DNA of 30,687 bases from Actinobacillus sp. (GTDB taxonomy: Bacteria > Pseudomonadota > Gammaproteobacteria > Enterobacterales > Pasteurellaceae): contig JAHHQX010000019.1 of NCBI GenBank assembly GCA_020026155.1, positions 1 to 30,687 on the forward strand, given 5' to 3'. Position numbers and translations under genes: made by a program. How positions within the stretch are numbered: the stretch's first letter is position 1; each line of letters begins with the position of its first letter. The notes beneath the pieces are model-generated. The model was not told the DNA's origin, did not search any database, and saw nothing but the letters and a program-made list of their open reading frames with translations. Below, one piece after another: positions 22,972 to 29,729 of the stretch.

Positions 22972-23400
22972 CTAAAGTGCATTCAAAATTTCTGTTTCAA
23001 TTGCACCAGTAGAATTACATTGAACCGAATGTAATTGTTCAGTAAGGTCTTTCGCTACTTGAGTAAATTTTGTATTAACTGTTACTTTAACTGGATGGGA
23101 ATGTTCAATAAATACATTCAATTTCACATTATTACGCAAAGGAATTAGTGCAAAACTACTTGGGCAAGATGCTAAAGATGGTGAAAATGAAGCCTGTTCA
23201 GCAACGATAATACCACTTGCTTTATCAAGATTTTTAATCTCAATATTGTTCATTGCGTAATATTTTACAAGTTTTGTCCAGACTTGATCAAAGGATTGAT
23301 TATAGGTCCGAGTTTTATCAAACTTGTAAGTTTTTGCTGGAGTTGCACAACCAACTAGTCCAATTGCTAAAATAAGTGGAAGTAATTTTTTAAGTTTCAT
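22972..23400 (-). CDS. Lipoprotein of unknown family, probable moron
   Basis: A 142-residue lipoprotein with signal peptide MKLKKLLPLILAIGLVG-C and lipidation at Cys18; Ala at +2 favours the outer membrane. The mature part is small and mixed alpha/beta, with two more Cys (about 79 and 126) that may pair. It is inserted between mor and the lysis genes, where Mu has nothing equivalent, and has its own promoter with a CRP-like site. These signs fit a lysogen-expressed moron, for example one changing surface receptors or blocking superinfection; no specific activity is visible. An AGGAG Shine-Dalgarno lies at 7-nt spacing. Confidence 0.8.
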   Translation of the reverse strand: MKLKKLLPLILAIGLVGCATPAKTYKFDKTRTYNQSFDQVWTKLVKYYAMNNIEIKNLDKASGIIVAEQASFSPSLASCPSSFALIPLRNNVKLNVFIEHSHPVKVTVNTKFTQVAKDLTEQLHSVQCNSTGAIETEILNAL

Positions 23401-23433
23401 AATAAGACTCCTAAAGATAAAAAAATCTTTTCC

Positions 23434-23496
23434 ATTATAGGTAAAAATTTATCTTATAAAATCATGAATATATAAAATTTGTGATCTATGCCACAA
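23434..23496 (-). promoter_or_regulatory. Lipoprotein promoter with CRP-like operator
   Basis: On the minus strand a perfect TATAAT (23434-23439) lies upstream of the lipoprotein gene without a good -35 (ATTTTA at 17-bp spacing). Farther up, TTGTGGCATAGATCACAA (23479-23496) matches TGTGA-N6-TCACA with one mismatch. Taking the -10 as -12 to -7, its centre is at about -60.5, the usual class I CRP position. A poor -35 with a well placed activator site suggests cAMP-CRP control. Mor could alternatively use the dyad. Confidence 0.55.
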
Positions 23497-23502
23497 TTTT
23501 AA

Positions 23503-23862
23503 TTATGAAAACAAATCTGGTTGTCTTCTACGTAACTCTATTTTATCAACTCGGCTAATAATAGAATAAATCCACTGCTCTGATAAATTGAATTTTCGTG
23601 CTAATTCTTTGATGTTGCGTCCATTAAATTCCTGATAGACTTTATAATCTCGCTCTGTAATTAGTTCAGCTAAATTTTTAGGGATGTACACATTTTGCCC
23701 ACCCCATCTTTTTGCAATGACTTTAGCCGTGTCCACACCAAAATTACGTGCATCATCCTCTTTTAACAGCCCATCCGAAATGAGTTTTTTTTCTACATGT
23801 TTAGCTAGCTCTTTTAATAAATCTGGTGCACTACACTCAAAAAATTGTAAATTATTAGCCAT
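23503..23862 (-). CDS. mor: Mor-family middle/late transcription activator
   Basis: A 119-residue protein of the Mor/C family. In Mu, Mor dimers activate the middle promoter. The N-terminal dimerisation half is followed by WGGQNVYIPKNLAELITERD (about 54-73), the family signature, and a C-terminal helix-turn-helix (NIKELARKFNLSEQWIYSII, about 83-102). No separate C gene was found, so Mor may drive all late genes. It has a GGAG Shine-Dalgarno and its own promoter-like sequence overlapping the upstream terminator. Confidence 0.93.
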   Translation of the reverse strand: MANNLQFFECSAPDLLKELAKHVEKKLISDGLLKEDDARNFGVDTAKVIAKRWGGQNVYIPKNLAELITERDYKVYQEFNGRNIKELARKFNLSEQWIYSIISRVDKIELRRRQPDLFS

Positions 23863-23875
23863 TATTTTACTCCTA

Positions 23876-23905
23876 GAAAAAATCCCACGTAATGTGGGAC
23901 TTTAT
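23876..23905 (-). terminator. Early-operon terminator before mor
   Basis: TCCCAC-GTAAT-GTGGGA (23883-23899) forms a 6-bp stem and on the minus strand is followed by TTTTTT. It is between gemA and mor and should end early transcripts. The mor -10 candidate touches its upstream side. Confidence 0.75.
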
Positions 23906-23929
23906 AAATACCTGCATTGAAAAAAGCAA
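23901..23929 (-). promoter_or_regulatory. Putative mor promoter
   Basis: On the minus strand TTGCTT (23924-23929) and TATAAA (23901-23906) are separated by 17 bp. Transcription would begin around 23894, inside the terminator hairpin, so a mor transcript started here would not form it, while read-through transcripts from gemA would. Confidence 0.5.
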
Positions 23930-23954
23930 GAAATTTTGAGAGATTGGTCAGCCA

Positions 23955-24389
23955 TCAGCTAACACGGGCTTGCCATTTTTTCAATCTCTCTAGAACAACT
24001 GTTGCTTGTGCGTTATTGAGCGCATTAATATTTAGAATTAACACTTTTGAATGTTCACTATTTACAACCTTTCTTACAAAGGCATTAAGTGATTTTTCAC
24101 TTGGGTCACGTACAAAACCTTTTCGGCCCATATCATCCCAAATCGCACGAATTTTATGACTAATACTACTGTTAGTTGGAGTAGTGAGAGTTTTACGTTT
24201 AGTTTTTATTTTAAACCCAATTTTTTCAAAATGGTCTAAAACTAACATTAACTCAGGCACTGTACAGGACTTGCAACTATTTTTGCCTGCCGTTCTGTTT
24301 AAAATCAGTCTATATGATTCATCATCAACACGAAGTTGACTCTTGGCAATATGGATAAGTTGAATAAGTTTTTGACGGGTTAATTGCAT
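23955..24389 (-). CDS. gemA: GemA-like regulator (DUF1018, Mu gp16)
   Basis: A 144-residue protein of the GemA/DUF1018 family. It starts with the typical RQKLIQLIHIAKSQLRVDDE and YRLILNRTAGKNSCKSCTV, and has a C-terminal segment KIRAIWDDMGRKGFVRDPSE followed by a helix to the end. In Mu, GemA changes host gene expression and DNA topology. The N-terminal part looks able to bind DNA. It lies between two terminator hairpins and so may be expressed as its own unit. Confidence 0.9.
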   Translation of the reverse strand: MQLTRQKLIQLIHIAKSQLRVDDESYRLILNRTAGKNSCKSCTVPELMLVLDHFEKIGFKIKTKRKTLTTPTNSSISHKIRAIWDDMGRKGFVRDPSEKSLNAFVRKVVNSEHSKVLILNINALNNAQATVVLERLKKWQARVS

Positions 24390-24413
24390 AAGATTTCTCC
24401 TTCTTGCGTTATT

Positions 24414-24438
24414 AAAAAACCGCCATTTGGCGGCTTTT
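24414..24438. terminator. Bidirectional terminator/attenuator before gemA
   Basis: CCGCC-ATTT-GGCGG (24420-24433) is flanked by six A on one side and five T on the other. On the minus strand it follows the gene ending at 24441 and precedes gemA by about 25 nt, so it may end one unit or attenuate gemA. Confidence 0.75.
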
Positions 24439-24440
24439 TA

Positions 24441-24692
24441 TTATTTATTTTCGTTCTTAAGACCTTTAATTAAAGAGTAATGGTAGTTTTCCTCAAAAAA
24501 ATAAATTAGATCTTCATTATCCAAAAATTCATTTTCTCTAGCTCGATACCAAATTCTCTTATCTTCTCCGTTTCTAACAGGGTACGAACAAGCTAAAGTA
24601 ATAAAATCATCGTCATTCTCTCGTTTAGAATCTGCGTTGTAAATGCAAACTAATTCCAGTAAATCTGGATGGATTTTATCTATATGGTCCAT
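24441..24692 (-). CDS. Small acidic early protein, unknown
   Basis: An 83-residue acidic protein (HPDLLELVCIYNADSKREND at the start, LIYFFEENYHYSLI towards the end). The middle has ITLACSYPVRNGEDKRIWYR. The family is not recognised. The centre has a KRIWYRARENEF stretch that could be a surface strand-helix. It belongs to the gam-containing early unit and has an AGGAG-type ribosome site. Small acidic early proteins in phages often inhibit host proteins, but nothing here shows a target. Confidence 0.7.
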   Translation of the reverse strand: MDHIDKIHPDLLELVCIYNADSKRENDDDFITLACSYPVRNGEDKRIWYRARENEFLDNEDLIYFFEENYHYSLIKGLKNENK

Positions 24693-24707
24693 AATTTTCT
24701 CCTTAAT

Positions 24708-24896
24708 TTAATCTTCTTCATCTGCAAATTTTACATGAGCACAGTTAATTTCAACTTTACTTACAAGTTGAGCTGCTCGTTTAATCATTTCCGCGTCTTC
24801 CTCGTCTAAAATGTCCGATTCCACCATTGTATTTGCAAGGGCAACTAAAACTTTTATGGCCATTTGTATTTTTTCAGCGATACCGTCTTTAATCAT
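24708..24896 (-). CDS. Small helical early protein, unknown
   Basis: A 62-residue protein predicted largely helical (AEKIQMAIKVLVALANTMVE, then DILDEEDAEMIKRAAQLV) with an acidic C-terminus (FADEED). It follows gam by 31 nt and precedes another small gene by 15 nt. Not recognised. Size and acidity suggest a soluble accessory protein of the early region. Confidence 0.65.
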   Translation of the reverse strand: MIKDGIAEKIQMAIKVLVALANTMVESDILDEEDAEMIKRAAQLVSKVEINCAHVKFADEED

Positions 24897-24927
24897 TGTT
24901 TTTTTATCCTCTTTTCAAATTGTTTCA

Positions 24928-25443
24928 TTACGCATCTTTTTGCTCAAAAGGCGTAATCACAAAATCTTCAACACCTGTTTTAATACTGATACCCGCCACT
25001 GTTTTGGCAAGTTCTGGCTCATTCAACATGGCGTCCTTGTTCAACTCTTCCTTAGTTCGAATAAACTGAATCAAACCTAATTTTTTTAAGTTTTCAAGAA
25101 TAGCTGGGATGCCTCGCGCATTTACACTTGGCGGTCTTTGTCTCCATTGAACATCGCCCGTGTTGAAATTAGCGGTTTTTGTTTTACCGTTTTGAGTAAG
25201 CTCATCACGGTGACTTTCACACCACGCTTGCACCGCGTCCTGCATAGGCTCTAACTGTTCTTTAATAGCCTGCAATTCAGGCGCATACCGTTCAGTGATT
25301 GCTGCTAACTCATCGTTTTGAGCTGTCATTTTTCGTTGCAATTCGCGTTGCAAATCGCCAATATCTTTGATTGCGATTTCAACTTCTTCACGTACTTGAT
25401 AACGCACTGAAAAAGTTTCTTTTTTTAGTCGAGTTTTTGCCAT
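24928..25443 (-). CDS. gam: Host-nuclease inhibitor Gam (Mu type)
   Basis: A 171-residue homologue of Mu Gam, which binds double-stranded DNA ends as a Ku-like dimer and protects them from exonucleases such as RecBCD. The long N-terminal coiled-coil (about 20-80; VEIAIKDIGDLQRELQRKMT) and the core motif NFNTGDVQWRQRPPSVNARG (about 92-111) are diagnostic. The end GVEDFVITPFEQ is also typical. It opens a new unit after a terminator and a non-coding region with a long inverted repeat. Confidence 0.95.
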   Translation of the reverse strand: MAKTRLKKETFSVRYQVREEVEIAIKDIGDLQRELQRKMTAQNDELAAITERYAPELQAIKEQLEPMQDAVQAWCESHRDELTQNGKTKTANFNTGDVQWRQRPPSVNARGIPAILENLKKLGLIQFIRTKEELNKDAMLNEPELAKTVAGISIKTGVEDFVITPFEQKDA

Positions 25444-25506
25444 ATTTCATTCTCCCTCAGCTTTTAAAATAGCGTTTTCACGCCTCGGTTTTCGTAAAAA
25501 TTTTTA

Positions 25507-25558
25507 CTTTTTAAAAAGGTTTTAAATTTTTAAAAACTTTTAAAACCTTTTTAAAAAG
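25507..25558. repeat. Perfect 20-bp inverted repeat upstream of gam
   Basis: CTTTTTAAAAAGGTTTTAAA (25507-25526) is exactly repeated in reverse complement at 25539-25558, with a 12-nt loop. Each arm is itself partly palindromic (CTTTTTAAAAAG). It lies in the 139-bp gene-free stretch between a terminator and gam. It may be a protein-binding site, a processing hairpin or part of the gam promoter. A GCGT-GAAA-ACGC mini-hairpin follows (25472-25483). Confidence 0.7.
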
Positions 25559-25572
25559 CGGGCGTTGCCCAC
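25553..25572 (-). terminator. Terminator after the ner-A-B early unit
   Basis: On the minus strand GTGGGC-AAC-GCCCGC (25558-25572) is followed by TTTTT. It lies 10 nt after the stop of the 110-residue gene and would divide the ner-A-B unit from gam. Confidence 0.65.
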
Positions 25573-25582
25573 TTTCTTATTT

Positions 25583-25915
25583 TTAATGATTAGTTTCAGG
25601 GATGGTGAAGTGAACAAAAATATCTGTTTTTTTCCAATAGAATCCATAAAGTAAAAAGTATCTTAGTCCATCAAATTTTCGTCCATAAACTGGATCCAGC
25701 GATTCACGCTCTGCAATCGCTTTGGCTAAATTTGTTCCCTCTAACTCAATTCGTAGCAATTCATTTGATGTAGAGGTGTTTTTCACTTTTAATCCTTTTT
25801 TATCTAACCAGCTTGCAAGCTGAGCAACCGCCCAGCCTTGTGGATAAAATTGACGTGCAGTGTTTGCTTCGGCTTGTTTAATACGTGCGGCCTGTTTTCT
25901 AGTATTTTTCCCCAT
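25583..25915 (-). CDS. Basic 110-residue early protein, unknown
   Basis: A basic protein with a Lys/Arg-rich helical start (MGKNTRKQAARIKQAEANTA), a middle WAVAQLASWLDKKGLKVKNT that resembles a small DNA- or RNA-binding helix-loop, and an aromatic C-terminal part (RYFLLYGFYWKKTDIFVHFT). Not recognised. It follows the ANR-like gene by 4 nt and ends at a terminator, so it is the last gene of the ner-A-B unit. Confidence 0.7.
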   Translation of the reverse strand: MGKNTRKQAARIKQAEANTARQFYPQGWAVAQLASWLDKKGLKVKNTSTSNELLRIELEGTNLAKAIAERESLDPVYGRKFDGLRYFLLYGFYWKKTDIFVHFTIPETNH

Positions 25916-25919
25916 TTCA

Positions 25920-26180
25920 TTAACTCCTTAATGCAGCTTTAAGATTATTTACAAGGCTATCTGTAATTTCGGAATCTTTCCCAATCCACCGTTCACAGAA
26001 TGCGGCGCGATTTTCAGCCCATTCTCGATTTTCATGTTTGCGGGCGATTTTCGAAGCTTGTATCCAAAAATCTATAGCTCGACTATTATTGTTTTTCTCG
26101 AAATAAGCTGCTTGCCCTGCAATAAGAGCGTAACTCACTGGTTGTACTTGCATTTCTTTTAACTTTTTATTCTTTTTCAT
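25920..26180 (-). CDS. ANR-family transcriptional regulator
   Basis: An 86-residue protein with the pattern of the ANR (AraC negative regulator) family: AGQAAYFEKNNNSRAIDFWI, then ASKIARKHENREWAENRAAFCERW, in which the NREWAENRAAFCE stretch is most diagnostic. ANR proteins bind AraC-type activators and repress virulence genes in enteric pathogens; homologues occur in Haemophilus and in phages. Here it lies in the early phage operon, so it may adjust host regulators during lysogeny or infection. No DNA-binding domain is visible. Confidence 0.75.
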   Translation of the reverse strand: MKKNKKLKEMQVQPVSYALIAGQAAYFEKNNNSRAIDFWIQASKIARKHENREWAENRAAFCERWIGKDSEITDSLVNNLKAALRS

Positions 26181-26185
26181 TCTTC

Positions 26186-26368
26186 TTACCCTTTAATTTC
26201 GACATAAATAATTTTTCTCAATTGGAATATGCTATTTTTCAAGATTTCTTTTGCTTTTTTAACTTGACCGTCCAGCATGGCGTCACTTGCCGTTTGAAGA
26301 ATGTCTTGTAAATCCGCTATTTCTTGCACAAACTGACGACAATCTGCGTTATTTTGAAGCTTGTTCAT
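26186..26368 (-). CDS. Small helical early protein, unknown
   Basis: A 60-residue, mostly helical protein (CRQFVQEIADLQDILQTASD, VKKAKEILKNSIFQLRKII). It follows B after 2 nt with a GGAG ribosome site and precedes the ANR-like gene by 5 nt. Not recognised. It may work with one of these neighbours, but only the tight spacing supports that. Confidence 0.65.
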   Translation of the reverse strand: MNKLQNNADCRQFVQEIADLQDILQTASDAMLDGQVKKAKEILKNSIFQLRKIIYVEIKG

Positions 26369-26370
26369 TT

Positions 26371-27282
26371 TTATTCTCCTTGCAAATCACGATATGCGGT
26401 TTGAATTAAATCAGCTGTAATTAGTTGATTTTTCCCTTTTGCAACCATGCCAGCGAGTCGTAAACTTTGAGTAAGCATTCGTAAGCCTCCAGCTCGAGAT
26501 GCAATATCTGTCATCACTGCTTTTGCATCGTCGTCATCTGATAGATTCCAAGCTTCGGCAATGGCTAACACGTCGCTTTTCTTACATTTTTGGATGCTTA
26601 CACGCTTGGCAATTCTCGACCAAAGGCGTGCAAACTCATGGGCTTGGGAAGCACCACCACGAAGGCGGTTATAAACTTTGTCATTCCCTACGAGTACCAA
26701 TCCGATTCCTGTTTCTTCTTGCATGATTCGCAATTCTTCTAATGCGTCATAGGGAAGATGATCCGCCTCATCAATAATGACCAAGCTATTTGTGCCTTGT
26801 AATTTTTTACGAATTAATCTTGCACTTGAGCCTTTACGCTTCGGTGCATCTGTTAAGCCAATTTCTAGGGCTAGTTCATATAAAATTTCACTTAAAGAAG
26901 CTCGGCTTGGACTTGCGGTCACTAGTACAACGTTAGTATGAGTTCTTTCATACTCTTGGAGCGCTTTAGTTTTTCCTACGCCACTCGCACCATAAACCAC
27001 GTTGATGCAATTTGCGATTTGTGCGAAATCACAAGCCTTGAAGACTTGTTTCGCCGTTGCGGTTTCAATGAATTGCGGGGCTTCTACAAACTCTGTTGCT
27101 TTGGTGTTTTCGCGTTTTAAATATTCTGCAATGCGTGCTTCGATATTTCCGATATTACCTTTGTAACTTCCGCTTAAATAGCTGGATAAGGCACCGCCTG
27201 AAATACCAATGCGTTGAGCCAGCTCGTTCTGACTGATACCAGTTTCGGTTAGATATTGCTTAATTTTTTCGATATAATTCAT
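26371..27282 (-). CDS. B: Transposition target-capture ATPase MuB
   Basis: A 303-residue AAA+ ATPase like MuB. MuB coats target DNA and delivers it to the transposase. An N-terminal helix-turn-helix (GISQNELAQRIGISGGALSS, about 15-34) precedes the ATPase with Walker A GASGVGKT (98-105), Walker B SLVIIDEADHL (about 166-176) and the sensor region GLVLVGN. The C-terminal part is the helical MuB domain. Together with A it provides replicative transposition. It starts 11 nt after A. Confidence 0.93.
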   Translation of the reverse strand: MNYIEKIKQYLTETGISQNELAQRIGISGGALSSYLSGSYKGNIGNIEARIAEYLKRENTKATEFVEAPQFIETATAKQVFKACDFAQIANCINVVYGASGVGKTKALQEYERTHTNVVLVTASPSRASLSEILYELALEIGLTDAPKRKGSSARLIRKKLQGTNSLVIIDEADHLPYDALEELRIMQEETGIGLVLVGNDKVYNRLRGGASQAHEFARLWSRIAKRVSIQKCKKSDVLAIAEAWNLSDDDDAKAVMTDIASRAGGLRMLTQSLRLAGMVAKGKNQLITADLIQTAYRDLQGE

Positions 27283-27293
27283 TTACATTCACC

Positions 27294-29285
27294 TTATTTT
27301 GTTTTTGTTGCTTCAACACCTTTTTGGAAGAAATATTCAAATTCACTTTCTTCTTCATCTAGCTCAGTTTCTATTGAAACTTGAGCTTTTTTCATCGCAT
27401 TGCCATCTGCGAAGCAGAGTTCCATCATGTTTGGCTGATGAATTTCGTCATCAATTTCAAGCTCTGGCATAAAATGTTGTAACTCCTGTGCAACCATTTT
27501 TTGTTCTGCTTTTGCAGCAATTTTTGTCGCTTTAACCATACGGTTTTTATATTTATCGTGTTCACGTGCTTGGGCTTTGTCGCCAAAGGCCACTTTTTCA
27601 CTACACAGTGCTTCTGCTAAAAATTGCCCTTCAAGCGTGTACACAAAAACAATGCCGTGTAGGTTTTGTGGATCGAATTTCACTTGAACTTTCTTGTGTT
27701 TTAATCCAATCAATTCAGGGGCTTCGTAACGGTTTTTACGGCCGTTGACTGTACCGCCACAATTTAAGTTAAAAGTCCCATCTTTTTTAAGGGTGACAAC
27801 CTCTGCCATCAACATCATGTAGCGGAGATATTCTCTTGTAGCTCGTTTTACATGGGCTTTGGCGTAATCTCGTTGCCAAACTTGCTCAAAACTGAAAATG
27901 CCTTGGCAAATTTCTGTCTTTCGTTTTTCCAAATTGTTATAAGCCTGTACACCTTCTTCTAAAGCTAGAATAAACTCTTCATAATCAACGCCTGCTTTTG
28001 TGCCTTGGTAGTTATCGGGTTTTTCATAGACGTTTGGTCCTGCATAAAACCCTGCTAGGCGGGGGTTAAGATCCACTTTCTGACCGATACCACCTTTTGA
28101 GAAAGCTCGTTCTATTGGTTTTGCTTGTCCATGCCCTTTACCAAATTGAACACTTGTCCAATGTAACTTGATGCCAAGCGCTGGGATAATGCCTAATGGA
28201 TCATCATCTTTAACTTTAAAGCGATAACGATTTTTTACTCGTCCAGTCATCCATTTGTTTGCCGCTGCGCGGGTGTTATCAATGGTGATATTTTTAGGAA
28301 TTCCGTATCGATGCACGACATCAAATAAGCTGAGTCGAATAGTGTCGGAGTTTTCACTCATATCGGTGCGGTACGCTAAAATCTTTCTGGTCCGAATGTC
28401 TTGCCAAAACCACGTTTTAGGTCTTAACACTTCAAATTCACCATCTCCTGTTGGCCATTTAACGAATACATTGTGCTGATAGCCGTCGCCGTTAATCCAC
28501 TCAAGAGCCTCCAAATCTTCAACTGAACGAATCATCGCAGGATACATCCGAGATAATGCGTGTTCGCCTTCGCGCCATAACACAGTAAGTTTTTCATCCA
28601 CTTCTCGTGCCATTTTGCGTTTTACACTGCTAACAGAGGGAATCGCCCAACCGTTTTTTTCTGCTGCCATTTGCAAGCGTTGATAACAACTTCCAAATTC
28701 TGGTTTTTCTAGGCGGTAGTAATCTGCTTTGAAAAAGTCCCATGCTTCATCAGAGAATTCCGCACGTTTACCTTGTCGTTCTCCATAACTAGGGAGGAGT
28801 GCGACCAGCCAATCTTGGCGCTGAAAATTTTTAGCTTTGTAATACCAGTTTTTAATACTGCCTTTTGCTTGTCCTGTTTTCTTATGAGCAAGCTCCAAAG
28901 CTCTTGTAAAATTCATTCCTTCTTCCACCAACCCAGCTAGAACAACAACACTTTGTAAACGTGTTTCAGCAGTTTCTCGCTGTTTATTTGTTGCCTTGTC
29001 CCAGCTTTTCCAGAAAACCTCTGAAAGACATTGTTCGTGTTCTGAGATTTCTTTTCTTTTTTCAATAACGACATCTGCCGTAGTTTCTTTTGTAATTTTG
29101 ATAAGGATGGCAGCTTGTACTTCATCTGGAAGGTTATCCAATTTATATTCAAAACTTTTAGTTCCTTCTCTTTTTCTTCTCATCATTGGGTTTTGTGTTG
29201 CCAACTTGTCAAGCGCCTTTCGACATCCTCTTTCAGTTTTTGGTAACCCCCCAATACCTATCAACTCTTTACATGTGAAATACAT
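27294..29285 (-). CDS. A: Mu-like DDE transposase A
   Basis: A 663-residue transposase matching MuA in size (663). The N-terminal winged helix (YFTCKELIGIGGLPKTERGC) and following Ib/Ig-type DNA-binding domains recognise phage ends. The catalytic core has Asp267 in WINGDGYQHNVF, Asp336 in ITIDNTRAAANKW and Glu392 in KPIERAFSKGG; the last two have the same numbers as in MuA (D336, E392). The C-terminus should contact B and ClpX. The ATG at 29285 is preferred (AGG 5 nt upstream); a GTG two codons before is the alternative. The gene starts 7 nt after the ner stop. Confidence 0.96.
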   Translation of the reverse strand: MYFTCKELIGIGGLPKTERGCRKALDKLATQNPMMRRKREGTKSFEYKLDNLPDEVQAAILIKITKETTADVVIEKRKEISEHEQCLSEVFWKSWDKATNKQRETAETRLQSVVVLAGLVEEGMNFTRALELAHKKTGQAKGSIKNWYYKAKNFQRQDWLVALLPSYGERQGKRAEFSDEAWDFFKADYYRLEKPEFGSCYQRLQMAAEKNGWAIPSVSSVKRKMAREVDEKLTVLWREGEHALSRMYPAMIRSVEDLEALEWINGDGYQHNVFVKWPTGDGEFEVLRPKTWFWQDIRTRKILAYRTDMSENSDTIRLSLFDVVHRYGIPKNITIDNTRAAANKWMTGRVKNRYRFKVKDDDPLGIIPALGIKLHWTSVQFGKGHGQAKPIERAFSKGGIGQKVDLNPRLAGFYAGPNVYEKPDNYQGTKAGVDYEEFILALEEGVQAYNNLEKRKTEICQGIFSFEQVWQRDYAKAHVKRATREYLRYMMLMAEVVTLKKDGTFNLNCGGTVNGRKNRYEAPELIGLKHKKVQVKFDPQNLHGIVFVYTLEGQFLAEALCSEKVAFGDKAQAREHDKYKNRMVKATKIAAKAEQKMVAQELQHFMPELEIDDEIHQPNMMELCFADGNAMKKAQVSIETELDEEESEFEYFFQKGVEATKTK

Positions 29286-29292
29286 GATCACC

Positions 29293-29496
29293 TCACTCGT
29301 AACGACTCATCCAAATTTCTTGCGGAGCAACCCCAATCTCGTCTGCAATAATTTTTTCGGCTTTAGGGTATTTTCTGTAAAAAACATTATTTAATGTTCT
29401 AGAGCTCAAACCTTCACGGCGTGAAAGCTCAGCCAGTGATGTTCCTTTTTCCTTCAAAAGGAAAAGAATTTTTGCTTTACTCCAATCATTTTTCAT
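29293..29496 (-). CDS. ner: Ner-like early repressor/regulator
   Basis: A 67-residue DNA-binding protein of the Ner/Nlp (SfsB) family: WSKAKILFLLKEKGTSLAEL, SRREGLSSRTLNNVFYRK and a C-terminal KAEKIIADEIGVAPQEIWMS. Ner turns down the early promoter and c transcription after infection. The ATG at 29496 with AAGGA Shine-Dalgarno is used; the longer open frame upstream runs through the promoter. The recurring AAAAAGGAAC motif also occurs within and before this gene. Confidence 0.93.
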   Translation of the reverse strand: MKNDWSKAKILFLLKEKGTSLAELSRREGLSSRTLNNVFYRKYPKAEKIIADEIGVAPQEIWMSRYE

Positions 29497-29729
29497 ACTT
29501 TTGTTCCTTTTTATGGTAGTATCCTTAATTACAACTTGTAATAAGTGCTTTTCGTTATTAACTGTAATATATTTTTGATCCAAAAAAGGAACTTGTCAAG
29601 TTCTTTTTGTTCCTTTTTAAGAAAATATATTCTTTTAAAAAAGTGCATTTACAGCTAAATACATCAACAAAAGGAACATTTATTTATGAAAAATGATTTA
29701 GTTCCTATTCCTAAAGTAGAAAAAGGAAC
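29441..29729. promoter_or_regulatory. Operator array of AAAAAGGAAC-type sites between ner and c
   Basis: The motif AAAAGGAAC (or its complement GTTCCTTTT) occurs at 29441-29450, 29503-29512, 29583-29592, 29609-29618, 29669-29677 and 29720-29729. Three copies point one way and three the other. They cover both start regions and extend into ner and c. The central pair flanks the palindrome GAACTTG-T-CAAGTTC (29589-29603 region). They are likely binding sites for the c repressor, Ner or both; the copy before c also serves as its ribosome site. Confidence 0.7.
29571..29599 (-). promoter_or_regulatory. Early promoter for ner-A-B
   Basis: On the minus strand a perfect -35 TTGACA (29594-29599) is followed after 17 bp by AAAAAT (29571-29576), a 4/6 match to the -10. 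The -35 lies at the centre of the palindrome GAACTTGACAAGTTC, so a dimer bound there would block RNA polymerase. It would transcribe ner, A, B and the genes beyond. Confidence 0.65.

Noticed and set aside
29497..29583. N-terminal extension of ner
   Set aside because: It would start next to the early promoter and lacks a Shine-Dalgarno; the ATG at 29496 has one and gives the normal Ner length.
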